From contig CAYLXL010000004.1 of NCBI GenBank assembly GCA_964387745.1, positions 1 to 64,000 of the forward strand: DNA of 64,000 nucleotides, read 5' to 3'. Shown here piece after piece: positions 44,333-53,185 of this stretch; the first letter of the stretch is position 1; every line of letters begins with the position of its first letter. The notes beneath the pieces were generated by a model that saw only the letters and a list, made by a program, of their open reading frames with translations, did not search any database and had not been told where the DNA came from. Position numbers and translations under genes: made by a program. This DNA comes from JAGOUU01 sp964387745 (GTDB lineage: Bacteria; Pseudomonadota; Gammaproteobacteria; JAGOUU01).

Positions 44333-44358
44333 AGTGATTAATCTCTATAATTTATAAT

Positions 44359-44982
44359 TTAAGAATATTTGTTTAATAATACTTTATAATCTTTAGCTAA
44401 TTGTTCAGCAGTAAATGGCGCTGATAAAATAGCCTGTAGCTGTCCTTTTGGATTAATGATAAACAAAGTACTGCTATGATCGTAAATATAATTATCAGAG
44501 CTTAGTTGAACTTTAGTGCTAACCACTCCTAAGCTTTGGGTTAGTAAATCTAATTGATTTTTATTGCCTGAAAGGCCTGTAAAGTTTTTGTTGAAATATT
44601 TTGCGTATTTATCAGGAGTGTCTGCAGTATCATGCTCGCTGTCTACTGAAATAAAAAGTATTTGCGGACGTTTTTTTCTAGGTAAGTCATCAACTTCTTT
44701 ATACATTTTATTTAGAATGCTAAGAGTGTTAGGGCAGATGTCTGGGCAGCGTGTATAACCGAAAAACATAATAGACCATTTATTAAGTAATCTACTATCA
44801 TCAAAACTGCCGCTGCCATTATTGAGACTAAAAGCTGGTAAGTTTTTGCCTTTTGGTATCAACGTCCCACTAATATTAACCGGCTGTACATTATATTCCC
44901 ATCTGGAATAATTTAAGTAAATGAAATTACCAAGAATAAAAATAATACCCAATGCAAGCAATGCTATAAAAGTTTTTTTCAT
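44359..44982 (-). CDS. SCO1/SenC-family copper chaperone for cytochrome oxidase
   Basis: This 207-residue protein has an N-terminal membrane anchor (residues 5-25) and a thioredoxin-like domain. Copper ligands are the CPDICP motif and a distal His in YDHSSTLFII. SCO proteins insert copper into the CuA centre of subunit II. It is the last gene of the minus-strand assembly cluster after ctaB. Confidence 0.92.
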   Translation of the reverse strand: MKKTFIALLALGIIFILGNFIYLNYSRWEYNVQPVNISGTLIPKGKNLPAFSLNNGSGSFDDSRLLNKWSIMFFGYTRCPDICPNTLSILNKMYKEVDDLPRKKRPQILFISVDSEHDTADTPDKYAKYFNKNFTGLSGNKNQLDLLTQSLGVVSTKVQLSSDNYIYDHSSTLFIINPKGQLQAILSAPFTAEQLAKDYKVLLNKYS

Positions 44983-45008
44983 GTTAATCTCAGAAAGTTT
45001 GGATCAGA

Positions 45009-45908
45009 TTAGATTAGTATAAACCACCAATGGTCTACTAATAAAGCAAAAAATAAAAGCATAAGATAAACAATACTGTAATTGAATGTTTTAATTGCCC
45101 AAGGACTTTTATCATTCGGATCTTTATATAGTTGGTAACTGTAATAAATCATGAGAATATTTAATAAATTTGTAGCAAGCAAATAAATTAAGCCACTCAT
45201 TTGAATCAAGTATGGCAATAAACTCACAAGATACAATAAGATGCTATATAATAAAATATTCAATTTTGTGTAAGCTATGCCATGGGTAACTGGTAGCATT
45301 GGAATACCAGCGTTCTTATATTCTTCACAGCGATGAATAGCTAGCGCCCAAAAATGGGGAGGGGTCCAAACATAAATAATTAACATTAATAATAAAGCCT
45401 GCGGATCTAAATGGCCTGTAACAGCGACCCAACCTAACATTGGTGGGGCTGCACCTGCGGCCCCACCAATCACAATATTTTGAGGTGTGGCTTTTTTCAA
45501 AAACATAGTATAAAAAACTGCGTAGCCAATTAGTGTAAATAAAGTGAGTAGAGCAGTAATAGAATTTATATAAAAATATAAGATACCTAAACCAATGCTG
45601 CCTAGGACAAAAGCAAAAATAAGCGCATTAGTCATAGTAATATTACCGGAGACTAGTGGGCGATGTTTGGTTCGATGCATTTTGGCGTCTATGTGCCGAT
45701 CTACGCATTGATTAATTACGGCAGCAGAGGCAGATGCAAAAGCTATACCAATATTGGCACATACTAAAGTTAAGATAGGCACAAAGTGTTCGCAAGCCAA
45801 TTGCATGCCAATGATTGCCGTCAATAGCATCAGAAGAACGACCCTTGGTTTGGTGAGTACTAAATACTCACGCCATGTAGATGATAGAGAATTTAGATGT
45901 TCAGACAT
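45009..45908 (-). CDS. ctaB: Protoheme IX farnesyltransferase (heme O synthase)
   Basis: This 299-residue membrane prenyltransferase attaches a farnesyl group to heme b. The conserved Asp-rich motif NQCVDRHIDAKMHRTKHRPL and the second motif YVWTPPHFWALAIHRCEEY are intact. About eight or nine membrane segments. It is directly coupled to ctaA, whose stop touches its start, giving heme O then heme A for the aa3 oxidase. Confidence 0.95.
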   Translation of the reverse strand: MSEHLNSLSSTWREYLVLTKPRVVLLMLLTAIIGMQLACEHFVPILTLVCANIGIAFASASAAVINQCVDRHIDAKMHRTKHRPLVSGNITMTNALIFAFVLGSIGLGILYFYINSITALLTLFTLIGYAVFYTMFLKKATPQNIVIGGAAGAAPPMLGWVAVTGHLDPQALLLMLIIYVWTPPHFWALAIHRCEEYKNAGIPMLPVTHGIAYTKLNILLYSILLYLVSLLPYLIQMSGLIYLLATNLLNILMIYYSYQLYKDPNDKSPWAIKTFNYSIVYLMLLFFALLVDHWWFILI

Positions 45909-46939
45909 TAGACGCTTTTAAGATTTATTTTATAGTTGAGTACTACTAAGCTAATTAATAATAAACAAGCAGTAACATTATGCATTAGGGCATTAAAAAG
46001 TGGTAATGCCATTTTAACGTTGATTATACCTAAGCATAATTGTAAAACTAATAAGAACAGCAACCAATTAGCGAATTTTTTATAATACGGATTATCAATT
46101 TTACTTAGTCTCGACGCTGTAAAAATAACTATCAGAGCTGTAATAAAAGCTCCCCAGCGATGAAACAACTGAATGGTTACACGTAACGAGTTGGTCAAAA
46201 CGCCACCTTCATAATTAGCGTACTTAGGGCCAATTTGATAAAACGGGTTCATAGCAACCAAGGTGTCTTTTGCAGGTAATAGCTGACCATTACAAGCAGG
46301 GAAGTCAATACAGGGCACTGCAGCATAGTTGGCACTTGTCCAGCCCCCTAAAATAATCTGAATAAATACGGCAACTAAAGCTACAAAACATAGAAACTTT
46401 AAGCCAGCTGCAAATTTGGTTTTGTTATAAAATTGTAAATTAGACAGTAATAATAAAACTAGTAAACAAATAGTCGTAAAGCCACCCAGAAGATGCCCCA
46501 TGACGACCACTGGTAATAATTTAAGCGTTACGGTCCACATGCCAAGTAGAGCTTGGAATATGATACATGCTAGTAATAGAGTAGGTATCACATACGATTT
46601 AATACTAGAGACTTTATATATAAATAAATTTTTGTAAAAAACTATAAACGTCGCTAATAGTACAGTTAGGCCTAAAGTACCTGCTAAATAACGATGGACC
46701 ATTTCTGTCCATGCTTTAGTAGAGTTGAAATTTACGAGATTCTGAGCCTGAACAATCATCTGGCCATAACATCCTGGCCAATCAGGACAGCCTAAGCCTG
46801 CATCGGTAAGACGAGTATATGCACCTAAAACTATTACAACAAAGGCTAAGAAAATAGCAAAGCTTACTAGTTTAGTTAAAAAATTGGAGTTAGGGTTAGG
46901 ACGATTTGCTGTTATATTAGGATTATTATAATCAATCAT
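45908..46939 (-). CDS. ctaA: Heme A synthase (CtaA/COX15)
   Basis: This 343-residue eight-helix protein oxidises heme O to heme A. Family signatures include TRLTDAGLGCPDWPGCYG with the paired cysteines, EMVHRYLAG with a heme His, and FHRWGAF in the second half. An upstream ATG at 46963 would add eight residues and overlap the previous gene by 20 bp; the ATG 46939 start has a GGAT sequence nearby and avoids the overlap, so I prefer it with moderate certainty. Confidence 0.93.
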   Translation of the reverse strand: MIDYNNPNITANRPNPNSNFLTKLVSFAIFLAFVVIVLGAYTRLTDAGLGCPDWPGCYGQMIVQAQNLVNFNSTKAWTEMVHRYLAGTLGLTVLLATFIVFYKNLFIYKVSSIKSYVIPTLLLACIIFQALLGMWTVTLKLLPVVVMGHLLGGFTTICLLVLLLLSNLQFYNKTKFAAGLKFLCFVALVAVFIQIILGGWTSANYAAVPCIDFPACNGQLLPAKDTLVAMNPFYQIGPKYANYEGGVLTNSLRVTIQLFHRWGAFITALIVIFTASRLSKIDNPYYKKFANWLLFLLVLQLCLGIINVKMALPLFNALMHNVTACLLLISLVVLNYKINLKSV

Positions 46940-46943
46940 GGCA

Positions 46944-47513
46944 CTATCCAATTTTTGAAACATTGAGTAATTTTTTCATATCTTTGAAAATTTTTTTATC
47001 GAAATCATTATCTTGCAGCTTATAGCTTAAAATTATATTTCCTAGAGGATCTGCTATGTAAAGATTTTCTTTTGATAAAGAAGAGTTTGCTTTTTGAGCA
47101 TAAACAGCTGTCATATGAGGGTACTTAATGTAGATGGGTTCCCAGTCTACATCATTAACACTGCTATGCACGATTGTACGCGAAAATCTATGAACATTTT
47201 TGCCTAGAGCGATATGAACTTGCTGTAGTTTATACAGTGTTTTTTGACAGTCACTGTCACAAGTATCATCAACGAAATAAAGCACGTGCCATTGTTTATG
47301 AGAGAACTCGTCAATATTAGGATTGTTATTCGTTTCTGTATCAAATTTTAATTCTGCAATGTTATCCTGACCGCTTAATAACTCGCCTTGGTTCGTTAGA
47401 CCACCTTGAGCATAGCCATAATAATAATATAAATTTGCTGCAATTAGGGGGCTAATAAAGACCGCTACTATTAGAGCCAGTTTAAGTAAATTAGTATTTT
47501 TTTGATTAAGCAC
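46944..47513 (-). CDS. Membrane-anchored thioredoxin-like protein of the oxidase cluster
   Basis: This 189-residue protein has one N-terminal membrane helix (about residues 10-32) and a soluble part with KQWHVLYFVDDTCDSDCQK, a Cys-x3-Cys motif resembling a degenerate SCO/thioredoxin active site, followed by LYKLQQVHIALGKN. A protein of this type sits between surf1 and ctaA in many gammaproteobacterial oxidase clusters and is presumed to aid oxidase assembly. The exact role is unknown. Confidence 0.75.
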   Translation of the reverse strand: MLNQKNTNLLKLALIVAVFISPLIAANLYYYYGYAQGGLTNQGELLSGQDNIAELKFDTETNNNPNIDEFSHKQWHVLYFVDDTCDSDCQKTLYKLQQVHIALGKNVHRFSRTIVHSSVNDVDWEPIYIKYPHMTAVYAQKANSSLSKENLYIADPLGNIILSYKLQDNDFDKKIFKDMKKLLNVSKIG

Positions 47514-47518
47514 TTGTA

Positions 47519-48274
47519 CTACCAGTTCTTATCTTGAGTTTTATAGGATTTATAACAAAGGCAACTATATAGCAAAATTACAGTTATTGCTAGTAGCAGC
47601 CATTGGATTGCATAAGCATAATGCTTTTCAGGCGTCATATTTGTCCAGTGCCAATCTAGGATATAACCTTGATCAGTTGGACTTAATAACTTTAAGTATT
47701 TATGGGCTATTGGATAAGGGAATAACTCAGCTTGTTGTAGTTTATCTAAATCCAAGTTTTGAATCTGAATATAATTATTTAATTTAGATAGATTTTCACC
47801 CATAATGTACTGCTTATCAGGGATTTTTAAAACTCCAGAGATTATTTTTTTTTCAGTTACATTGTGTTTTTTATACTGATTTACTGAATCTATCGGATCC
47901 TTGGTCCAGCCTCGGTTAACTAAAATAGCTTGTACCGGCTGCCCAGGTTCTTTTTGTAGAATAAAAGGTGTAATTACATGAAAACCATACTTATGGTCAT
48001 GGAATTGATTAGCTAAGAAAATAGTATGGCTATAATCAAAAGAGCCTTGTAATTTAATTTTATTATACTCGGCTGTAGACTCTAGCTGTGGTATATTGTC
48101 GATACTAATAAGTTCGGCGTCACTCAGATTCGCAATTTTGTCTAAAATCTGCCTTTTTTCATCTGAGCGATCAAACTGCCAGAAGGCTAGTTTTAGGAAC
48201 AATAAAACAAATCCTAAAGTAGTAAGCCCTAAGGTAATAAGATGTTTTGGTATTTTATTTGCAGCTCGTTGCAT
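47519..48274 (-). CDS. SURF1-family cytochrome oxidase assembly protein
   Basis: This 251-residue protein has two membrane helices, one at residues 12-30 with the adjoining WQFDRSDEK and one at about 222-240, flanking a periplasmic domain with LVNRGW. This is the SURF1 topology. SURF1 assists heme a insertion into subunit I. It is divergent from the small DUF2909 gene with only 25 bp between starts. Confidence 0.9.
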   Translation of the reverse strand: MQRAANKIPKHLITLGLTTLGFVLLFLKLAFWQFDRSDEKRQILDKIANLSDAELISIDNIPQLESTAEYNKIKLQGSFDYSHTIFLANQFHDHKYGFHVITPFILQKEPGQPVQAILVNRGWTKDPIDSVNQYKKHNVTEKKIISGVLKIPDKQYIMGENLSKLNNYIQIQNLDLDKLQQAELFPYPIAHKYLKLLSPTDQGYILDWHWTNMTPEKHYAYAIQWLLLAITVILLYSCLCYKSYKTQDKNW

Positions 48275-48299
48275 GTTGAGATAAATAGGAGTCTAGGTA

Positions 48300-48503
48300 A
48301 TGATTGGTAAGATTATAATTTTGATGTTTTTTGCAGCTATTCTTTATAATTTGTTTATGGGTTTGAAGCTTTTGACCCAGTCAAAGCCGGATTCTGCAGG
48401 TTTATTAATAAAACTACGTAGACGCATTATAACATCAGTTGTGTTATTTGCTTTTATTATTATCGGGTTTTTGACGGGGATAGTGCAGTTGCATACGTTG
48501 TAG
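48300..48503 (+). CDS. Twin-transmembrane protein of the cox cluster (DUF2909)
   Basis: This 67-residue protein has two membrane helices (about 3-22 and 46-65) separated by a basic loop (KLRRRI). It follows a TAGGAG ribosome site. Proteins of this size and topology lie between coxC and surf1 in many relatives. It is on the opposite strand to the rest of the cluster, and its last 44 bases overlap the 3' end of the 552-aa gene. Function is unknown. Confidence 0.78.
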   Translation: MIGKIIILMFFAAILYNLFMGLKLLTQSKPDSAGLLIKLRRRIITSVVLFAFIIIGFLTGIVQLHTL

Positions 48504-50118
48504 GCGCTGTGTCCGTGGGGAAATGATTATCAATTATTGAGCTGGTTACGTTTGTAGCTCTTCCATACATTCTCAGCCCTTCTAGCCCATTTAGCCGATT
48601 CAGCCTAGGTTGGACAACCTGGATTTCATTAAGGCCCCAGATCAAATTCCATTCGTCACTTTCTTCAACTATTGCAGTTGGGCTAGATAGCTCGCTGCAG
48701 GGTGAAGATAAAGACGCTGTCGATTCACTATGGGTTGGGGCTGTAACCACTTCAAAAGACCTTATGTCTTGTTCATGACAGTATCGTCGATGTAATCTCT
48801 GCACATGTTGAGCGCCTTTATTAATTAGAAATCTGATTAATCGCATCGAACTATAATTTTCAGTAGGGTTTAATTTAGCGGTAGCTATTTGTTGTTCCAA
48901 CCATGTAACTTTAGATTCAGATAGATAGCCTCGAGTAACAGCCATAAAGATTAAGTTGACTGCAGTTTTAGGAATCCAATTAGATAATATAAATTTCAAG
49001 CGTTCTCTTGATATCAGCCATTCCGAGTCTGTTATCATAAAACTAAATGAATCAAGACGTTTAAGCCACATGGTTGCAACTGATAAGGAAGCTTGGCTTT
49101 GAGCTAAAAATAGTTGCATAGGAGGAGAAGTTAAAAGCTTATCCATGCTGAAAATGTTTTTTATAAAGCCAGGCAGGTAATATTTGCGGGTGGTCATTTT
49201 GTCAAGATTGTTAACGGTGAACTCAATCTTTGGTCTGAAATAGCTGTAGAGTATGTCGACGATATTATTATTAAGTAGAAAAAAGTCACAAGCGTATTCA
49301 TCGGATAAAGACACTAAAGTAGGGCTGAAGTAAATATTGTACATAAAGCTCAGCCATATTAGGTAAGACAAAGAATCTTGGATTATATAAGTGCTCAGGA
49401 AGTTTAGAGAGTTGATGTCGATGATCGCGCTAAACATCTGTTCGCTTAAATATTGTGTAACTACAAAACTCGTACCCACGCCGAGTGCAAACAGATTATG
49501 TTTGCTGAACCATGCGCGTCGATGCTGAGGGCATGCTCCTTTATTGGCTAGAGCGCCATCGATAAAACCTTGTCCTTGCGTAATAATCTTTAAGGGTAGA
49601 GCAATAAATGGATGGGTAAAAATACCAAAGAGATGAGCAAAAATATTATTGGACATATAATATAGAGAGCCTTTGAGTAATTGTTGTAGCTTTTCAGATC
49701 GTGAACAATCACAGATATTCTTTTGTGATTCAGTGATATCTTGAGTGTGGCTTGCAGCTATGCTTGAGGTACAAATTGTTAATAAAGCATTATATAAAGA
49801 CATAATGCCTATTATTTTTAAAAAATATAGGTTTGCAATTATATCTAAAAGATTTTGAACCATTAAGGCAGCATATTCGTCGCCTAGATGTAAGGCGGTA
49901 GTTGGTTTTAAAATCAAGTAAAAAAATAAAACCGGTAAGAGATAAAATAAGATATTAAAATAGTAAATTTGTGACACAAGGCTTTGTGTCGTTGCAGAGT
50001 TTTTCAACGTGGCAAGCGCTCGGGCGTTAGGTGCAATGTAGGTCATACCTTTGTAAAAGTTACTATTCTTGAAAGACTTACAGATGGATCGCGTGAAGGT
50101 AATTATTGAATTAAACAC
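48460..50118 (-). CDS. Polytopic membrane protein with Ser/Thr-rich C-terminal tail, unknown
   Basis: This 552-residue protein is not recognised. It has hydrophobic segments near residues 50-70, 85-115, 150-175 and 205-270, Cys-rich patches (ICDCS, KGACPQH), and a predicted cytoplasmic C-terminal region rich in Ser, Thr and Pro (about 460-552). DEYA occurs twice (LGDEYAAL and LSDEYACD) but there is no HExxH, so a metallopeptidase is not supported. It is inserted in the oxidase cluster, between coxC and DUF2909, where other bacteria have no such gene, and lies next to the group II intron. This suggests acquisition. Confidence 0.7.
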   Translation of the reverse strand: MFNSIITFTRSICKSFKNSNFYKGMTYIAPNARALATLKNSATTQSLVSQIYYFNILFYLLPVLFFYLILKPTTALHLGDEYAALMVQNLLDIIANLYFLKIIGIMSLYNALLTICTSSIAASHTQDITESQKNICDCSRSEKLQQLLKGSLYYMSNNIFAHLFGIFTHPFIALPLKIITQGQGFIDGALANKGACPQHRRAWFSKHNLFALGVGTSFVVTQYLSEQMFSAIIDINSLNFLSTYIIQDSLSYLIWLSFMYNIYFSPTLVSLSDEYACDFFLLNNNIVDILYSYFRPKIEFTVNNLDKMTTRKYYLPGFIKNIFSMDKLLTSPPMQLFLAQSQASLSVATMWLKRLDSFSFMITDSEWLISRERLKFILSNWIPKTAVNLIFMAVTRGYLSESKVTWLEQQIATAKLNPTENYSSMRLIRFLINKGAQHVQRLHRRYCHEQDIRSFEVVTAPTHSESTASLSSPCSELSSPTAIVEESDEWNLIWGLNEIQVVQPRLNRLNGLEGLRMYGRATNVTSSIIDNHFPTDTAPTTYATALSPSKTR

Positions 50119-50220
50119 AGATACCTCCTTGTTGTTGATATGGTTAATATAACATGCTTGCGAGATAAATCTATGTCTGATGAGATATGTATGCGTTCAA
50201 GTTATATGAATCTTCTCCCA

Positions 50221-50253
50221 TGTCATCCCGAGCTTTTGCGAGGGATCTCAGTA
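50221..50253. repeat. Left half of the 76-bp palindromic repeat (intron 5' exon)
   Basis: tgtcatcccgagc through ggatctcagta matches the reverse complement of the element at 33406-33481 with one substitution and stops exactly where the intron begins. The other half resumes at 52140. Confidence 0.9.
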
Positions 50254-50688
50254 GTGCGCCGGGCATGGCGCAGATCTAAGTGGTGAAAGTCCACTGTTGG
50301 CTAAGTCGAACTGGTCAACTAGTCTAGGCAAGGGTGTCCATCGTGAGATGGGATCTGAAGGAAGCCGACGACAAAACAAGGTTGTAACGCACAGAAATCA
50401 AATTAGGTAGTTATAGCTGGGTAACCTGGCTATTGACAGAATAACCCGCGTTCGAACAGAAGCGTATAACTATATATTTGGTACGACCTTGAGAAGGAAC
50501 TGCGTCTTACCCTGGGAGATCTTATAACCTGCTGCACGGGCAGCAAAAGAGCTAGAGATAGCCCTGGATGGGTTATAAGAAGTCAGCAGAGTGCGTAGTA
50601 TTATGAGTAACGTTACTTATAAGAAGGCACGAACTGATTAAGTACAAGAACATGATATTAATCTCTAATTAGTAGGAGTTGCAGATAG

Positions 50689-52065
50689 ATGATAGAACAC
50701 CGTAAAGGAGCTATCAACCACGCTAAGACTGGTGAAGGCGGAACTGGAGCTGGATTAGTCGAGGTGCAACAAACTAAGAAGGTGAAAGATAAACCATGCG
50801 TCTTGGCAGTGAATCTGATGGAGAAGATATGTCTTCGAGCAAATCTGAACCAAGCATACAAACGTGTGAAAGCAAATAAAGGAGCTGCGGGCGTAGATGG
50901 TTTAACCATAAACGAACTGGGCAACTATATTAGTAATCACAAAGAGAAGCTAATCCAATCACTGCTTGAAGGTACGTACAAACCACAACCGGTACGAAAG
51001 GTAATGATACCAAAAGCTGGTGGTGGCGAGAGACAATTGGGCATACCGACAGTGGTAGACCGATTAATCCAACAAGCAATACTCCAGGTGATTGAACCAA
51101 TATTTGATTGCACATTTTCAGAATCAAGCTTTGGTTTTCGTCCAAAACGCAGTGCACATGATGCGGTAAAGCAAGCAAGTGACTACGTTGCAGATGGTCA
51201 CATGTGGGTAGTAGATATGGACTTAGAGAAATTCTTTGACAGAGTTAATCACGATATATTAATGTCGAGATTAGCGAGAAGGATTGGCGATAAGAAGCTT
51301 CTTAAACTAATACGTGCATACTTAAATGCAGGTATCATGCAAGATGGAGTGGTAATGAGTAGACATGAAGGCACGCCACAGGGTGGACCGCTGTCGCCCC
51401 TGTTATCAAACATTTTGCTAGATGAACTGGATAAGGAACTTGAAAAGCGCGGCCACAAGTTTTGCCGTTACGCAGATGATCAGAATATCTACGTCAGATC
51501 TGAACGCTCCGGCAAACGAGTGTACGAATCAGTAAAGAAGTTCTTGGAGAAGAAATTAAAGCTAAAAGTTAATGATAAGAAAAGTGCAGTAGCCCTAGTT
51601 GGGACACGCAAATTTCTTGGATACCGAGTAAATAATAACGGTACATTAGCGATAGCCCCGGAATCGGAAAAGAAAGCCAAAGAAAAGATAAAACGGCTAA
51701 CTTGGAGAAGTCGAGGTGTTAGTTTTGAGCAAGTGATAGAAGAACTAAATATTTTTCTGCGCGGCTGGCAGAATTACTTCAGGCTAGCTACAAGTAAGAG
51801 CAAATGGGAAGACCTAGACTCGTGGATAAGACGCAAGCTACGTTGCTATAAGCTCAAACAGCAGAAGAAAGGTTCAACTATAGCTAACCTTCTGATGAAA
51901 CTAGGCGTTGCAGAGAAAGACGCAAGGCAAATAGGCTCATCAGGCAAAGGTTGGTGGCGGCTATCACTAACTCCAGCAGTTCATCGAGCGTTTAATAATG
52001 AATGGTTCAACTCTGTGGGACTAATAAGCTTGCTGAATAGGCAGGCTACACTGTTGAAAACTTAA
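50689..52065 (+). CDS. ltrA: Group II intron reverse transcriptase/maturase (LtrA family)
   Basis: This 458-residue protein has the reverse transcriptase fingers-palm (about residues 45-310): GAAGVDGLTI, RQLGIPTVVDRLIQQAI, the GFRPKRSAHDA block, GTPQGGPLSPLLSNI and the catalytic FCRYADD. The maturase domain X follows (RGWQNYFRLATS). No C-terminal HNH endonuclease is present, so new insertion would rely on replication-fork primers. The frame is complete with YADD intact. Confidence 0.95.
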   Translation: MIEHRKGAINHAKTGEGGTGAGLVEVQQTKKVKDKPCVLAVNLMEKICLRANLNQAYKRVKANKGAAGVDGLTINELGNYISNHKEKLIQSLLEGTYKPQPVRKVMIPKAGGGERQLGIPTVVDRLIQQAILQVIEPIFDCTFSESSFGFRPKRSAHDAVKQASDYVADGHMWVVDMDLEKFFDRVNHDILMSRLARRIGDKKLLKLIRAYLNAGIMQDGVVMSRHEGTPQGGPLSPLLSNILLDELDKELEKRGHKFCRYADDQNIYVRSERSGKRVYESVKKFLEKKLKLKVNDKKSAVALVGTRKFLGYRVNNNGTLAIAPESEKKAKEKIKRLTWRSRGVSFEQVIEELNIFLRGWQNYFRLATSKSKWEDLDSWIRRKLRCYKLKQQKKGSTIANLLMKLGVAEKDARQIGSSGKGWWRLSLTPAVHRAFNNEWFNSVGLISLLNRQATLLKT

Positions 52066-52069
52066 TCGG

Positions 52070-52139
52070 AATCGCCGTATGCGACATCGCACGTACGGTG
52101 GTGTGAGAGGTCGGGGCTGTGAGGCCCCTCCTACTCGAT
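52070..52139 (+). ncRNA. Group II intron domains V and VI
   Basis: Downstream of the ORF, cgccgtatgcga-catcgcacgtacggtg folds into the short conserved domain V stem with its tetraloop-like cap, followed by a domain VI hairpin (ggtcggggc-tgtgag-gcccctcctac) that would hold the branch-point A near the 3' end. Exact pairings were judged by eye. Confidence 0.75.
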
Positions 52140-52181
52140 GCTGAAGATTAATTGAGATCCTACGACTACGTCAGGATGACA
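52140..52181. repeat. Right half of the 76-bp palindromic repeat (intron 3' exon)
   Basis: ctgaagattaattgagatcc and the end caggatgaca continue the element begun at 50221. Compared with the copy at 33406 there is one base missing in the outer arm and an A-to-G change at the junction. Confidence 0.88.
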
Positions 52182-52269
52182 AAAATTCAAATAGCTGAAA
52201 GCTTAATGAGATATTGGTGGCTTGGAGGGTGCGATTCTGATAGGTGTTTCTTTAAGTTTGAAGACGCAA

Positions 52270-52297
52270 GCCTCTCTGTCTTAAAGTAGAGAGGCTG
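52270..52297. terminator. Hairpin 13 bp after the oxidase operon
   Basis: The arms agcctctct (52270-52278) and agagaggct (52289-52297) pair perfectly around a 10-base loop just past the coxC stop on the minus strand. No long T-tract follows, so it may be a terminator or an RNA-stabilising end. Confidence 0.6.
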
Positions 52298-52309
52298 AAG
52301 AAGATAAAA

Positions 52310-53185
52310 TTAAAATATATAAACAAAAATAAATAGACCAAGCCAAACTACGTCAACAAAATGCCAATACCATGAAGACGCTTCGAAGGCAAAATGATCT
52401 TGCGGAGTAAAGTGGCCCTTAATGCTTCTGATTAACATAACAGTTAGCATGATCGTACCAATCGTAACATGCATACCATGGAAACCAGTTAGCATAAAGA
52501 AAGTTGAGCCGTAGATGCCGGAATTTAAAGTTAAGCCCATTTCTGTATAAGCTTCGTAATATTCTGTACCTTGGCAAATTAAAAAGGTAACACCTAGTAA
52601 GACAGTAATTAATGTCCATATGATTAAAGGCTTTCTGTGTGAAGCTCTTAAAGCATGATGAGCTATAGTTATGGTCACACTACTTGTTAATAAAAGTATT
52701 GTATTGACTAATGGCAGTCCCCACGGATTAATAACTTCGTGTGGGCCAACAATTTTATCACTAGGGTTTTTAAGTAGTGGCCAAGCGGCTTCAAAAGCTG
52801 GCCATAAAAATTGTTTAGTGCTTAAATGCGAGCCTGCGCCACCTAGCCATGGCACAACGAAGAACCTTATATAAAATAAAGCACCAAAAAACGCTATAAA
52901 AAAGAAAACTTCAGAAACTATGAACCAGCCCATGCCCCATCGAAATGAACGGTCCATTTGAGAGCTGTACAAATTGTCCATGCTTTCGTTGATAACGTCA
53001 CGAAACCAACCATACATCATGATTACTAAGATGCCTGCACCTAGTATAAATAAATATTTGCCAATTGGGTTGGCATGCAGGGTATTGGCGAAGCCTACCA
53101 TAAAACAAAGCAAACCAAAAGAGCCTGTTATAGGCCAATGGCTTTGTGCTGGAACATAGTAGGTTGTTGGTTTCATTTTATTCAT
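52310..53185 (-). CDS. ctaE: Cytochrome c oxidase subunit III
   Basis: This 291-residue protein has seven membrane helices, with family motifs WGMGWFIVSEVFFF, TGFHGMHVTIG, and the C-terminal FEASSWYWHFVDVVWLGLF. It is a core subunit of the aa3 oxidase, stabilising subunit I. It overlaps ctaG by four bases and is the last structural gene of the operon reading leftward. Confidence 0.95.
   Translation of the reverse strand: MNKMKPTTYYVPAQSHWPITGSFGLLCFMVGFANTLHANPIGKYLFILGAGILVIMMYGWFRDVINESMDNLYSSQMDRSFRWGMGWFIVSEVFFFIAFFGALFYIRFFVVPWLGGAGSHLSTKQFLWPAFEAAWPLLKNPSDKIVGPHEVINPWGLPLVNTILLLTSSVTITIAHHALRASHRKPLIIWTLITVLLGVTFLICQGTEYYEAYTEMGLTLNSGIYGSTFFMLTGFHGMHVTIGTIMLTVMLIRSIKGHFTPQDHFAFEASSWYWHFVDVVWLGLFIFVYIF

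Larger units (their letters stand above)
50254..52139 (+). mobile_element. Complete group II intron with intron-encoded reverse transcriptase
   Basis: The element of 1886 bp begins with GTGCG, the group II 5' consensus, and ends with CTACTCGAT (AY at the 3' splice site). Both ends are defined independently because the flanks are the two halves of a known palindromic repeat. A domain V-like hairpin (gccgtatgcgacatcgcac...) and domain VI lie after the ORF. It has inserted by retrohoming or retrotransposition into the loop of the repeat, so splicing would restore a non-coding hairpin. It looks intact and possibly active. Confidence 0.92.

Noticed and set aside
48460..50118. Membrane metallopeptidase (M48-like) because of DEYA/DEYACD segments
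   Set aside because: No HExxH zinc motif is present anywhere in the protein.
50658..51680. Several minus-strand open frames inside the intron
   Set aside because: They are shadows of the reverse transcriptase frame and have no family features.
50254..52139. Truncated or decayed retroelement
   Set aside because: Both boundaries are intact, the YADD motif and domain X are complete, and domains V and VI are present.
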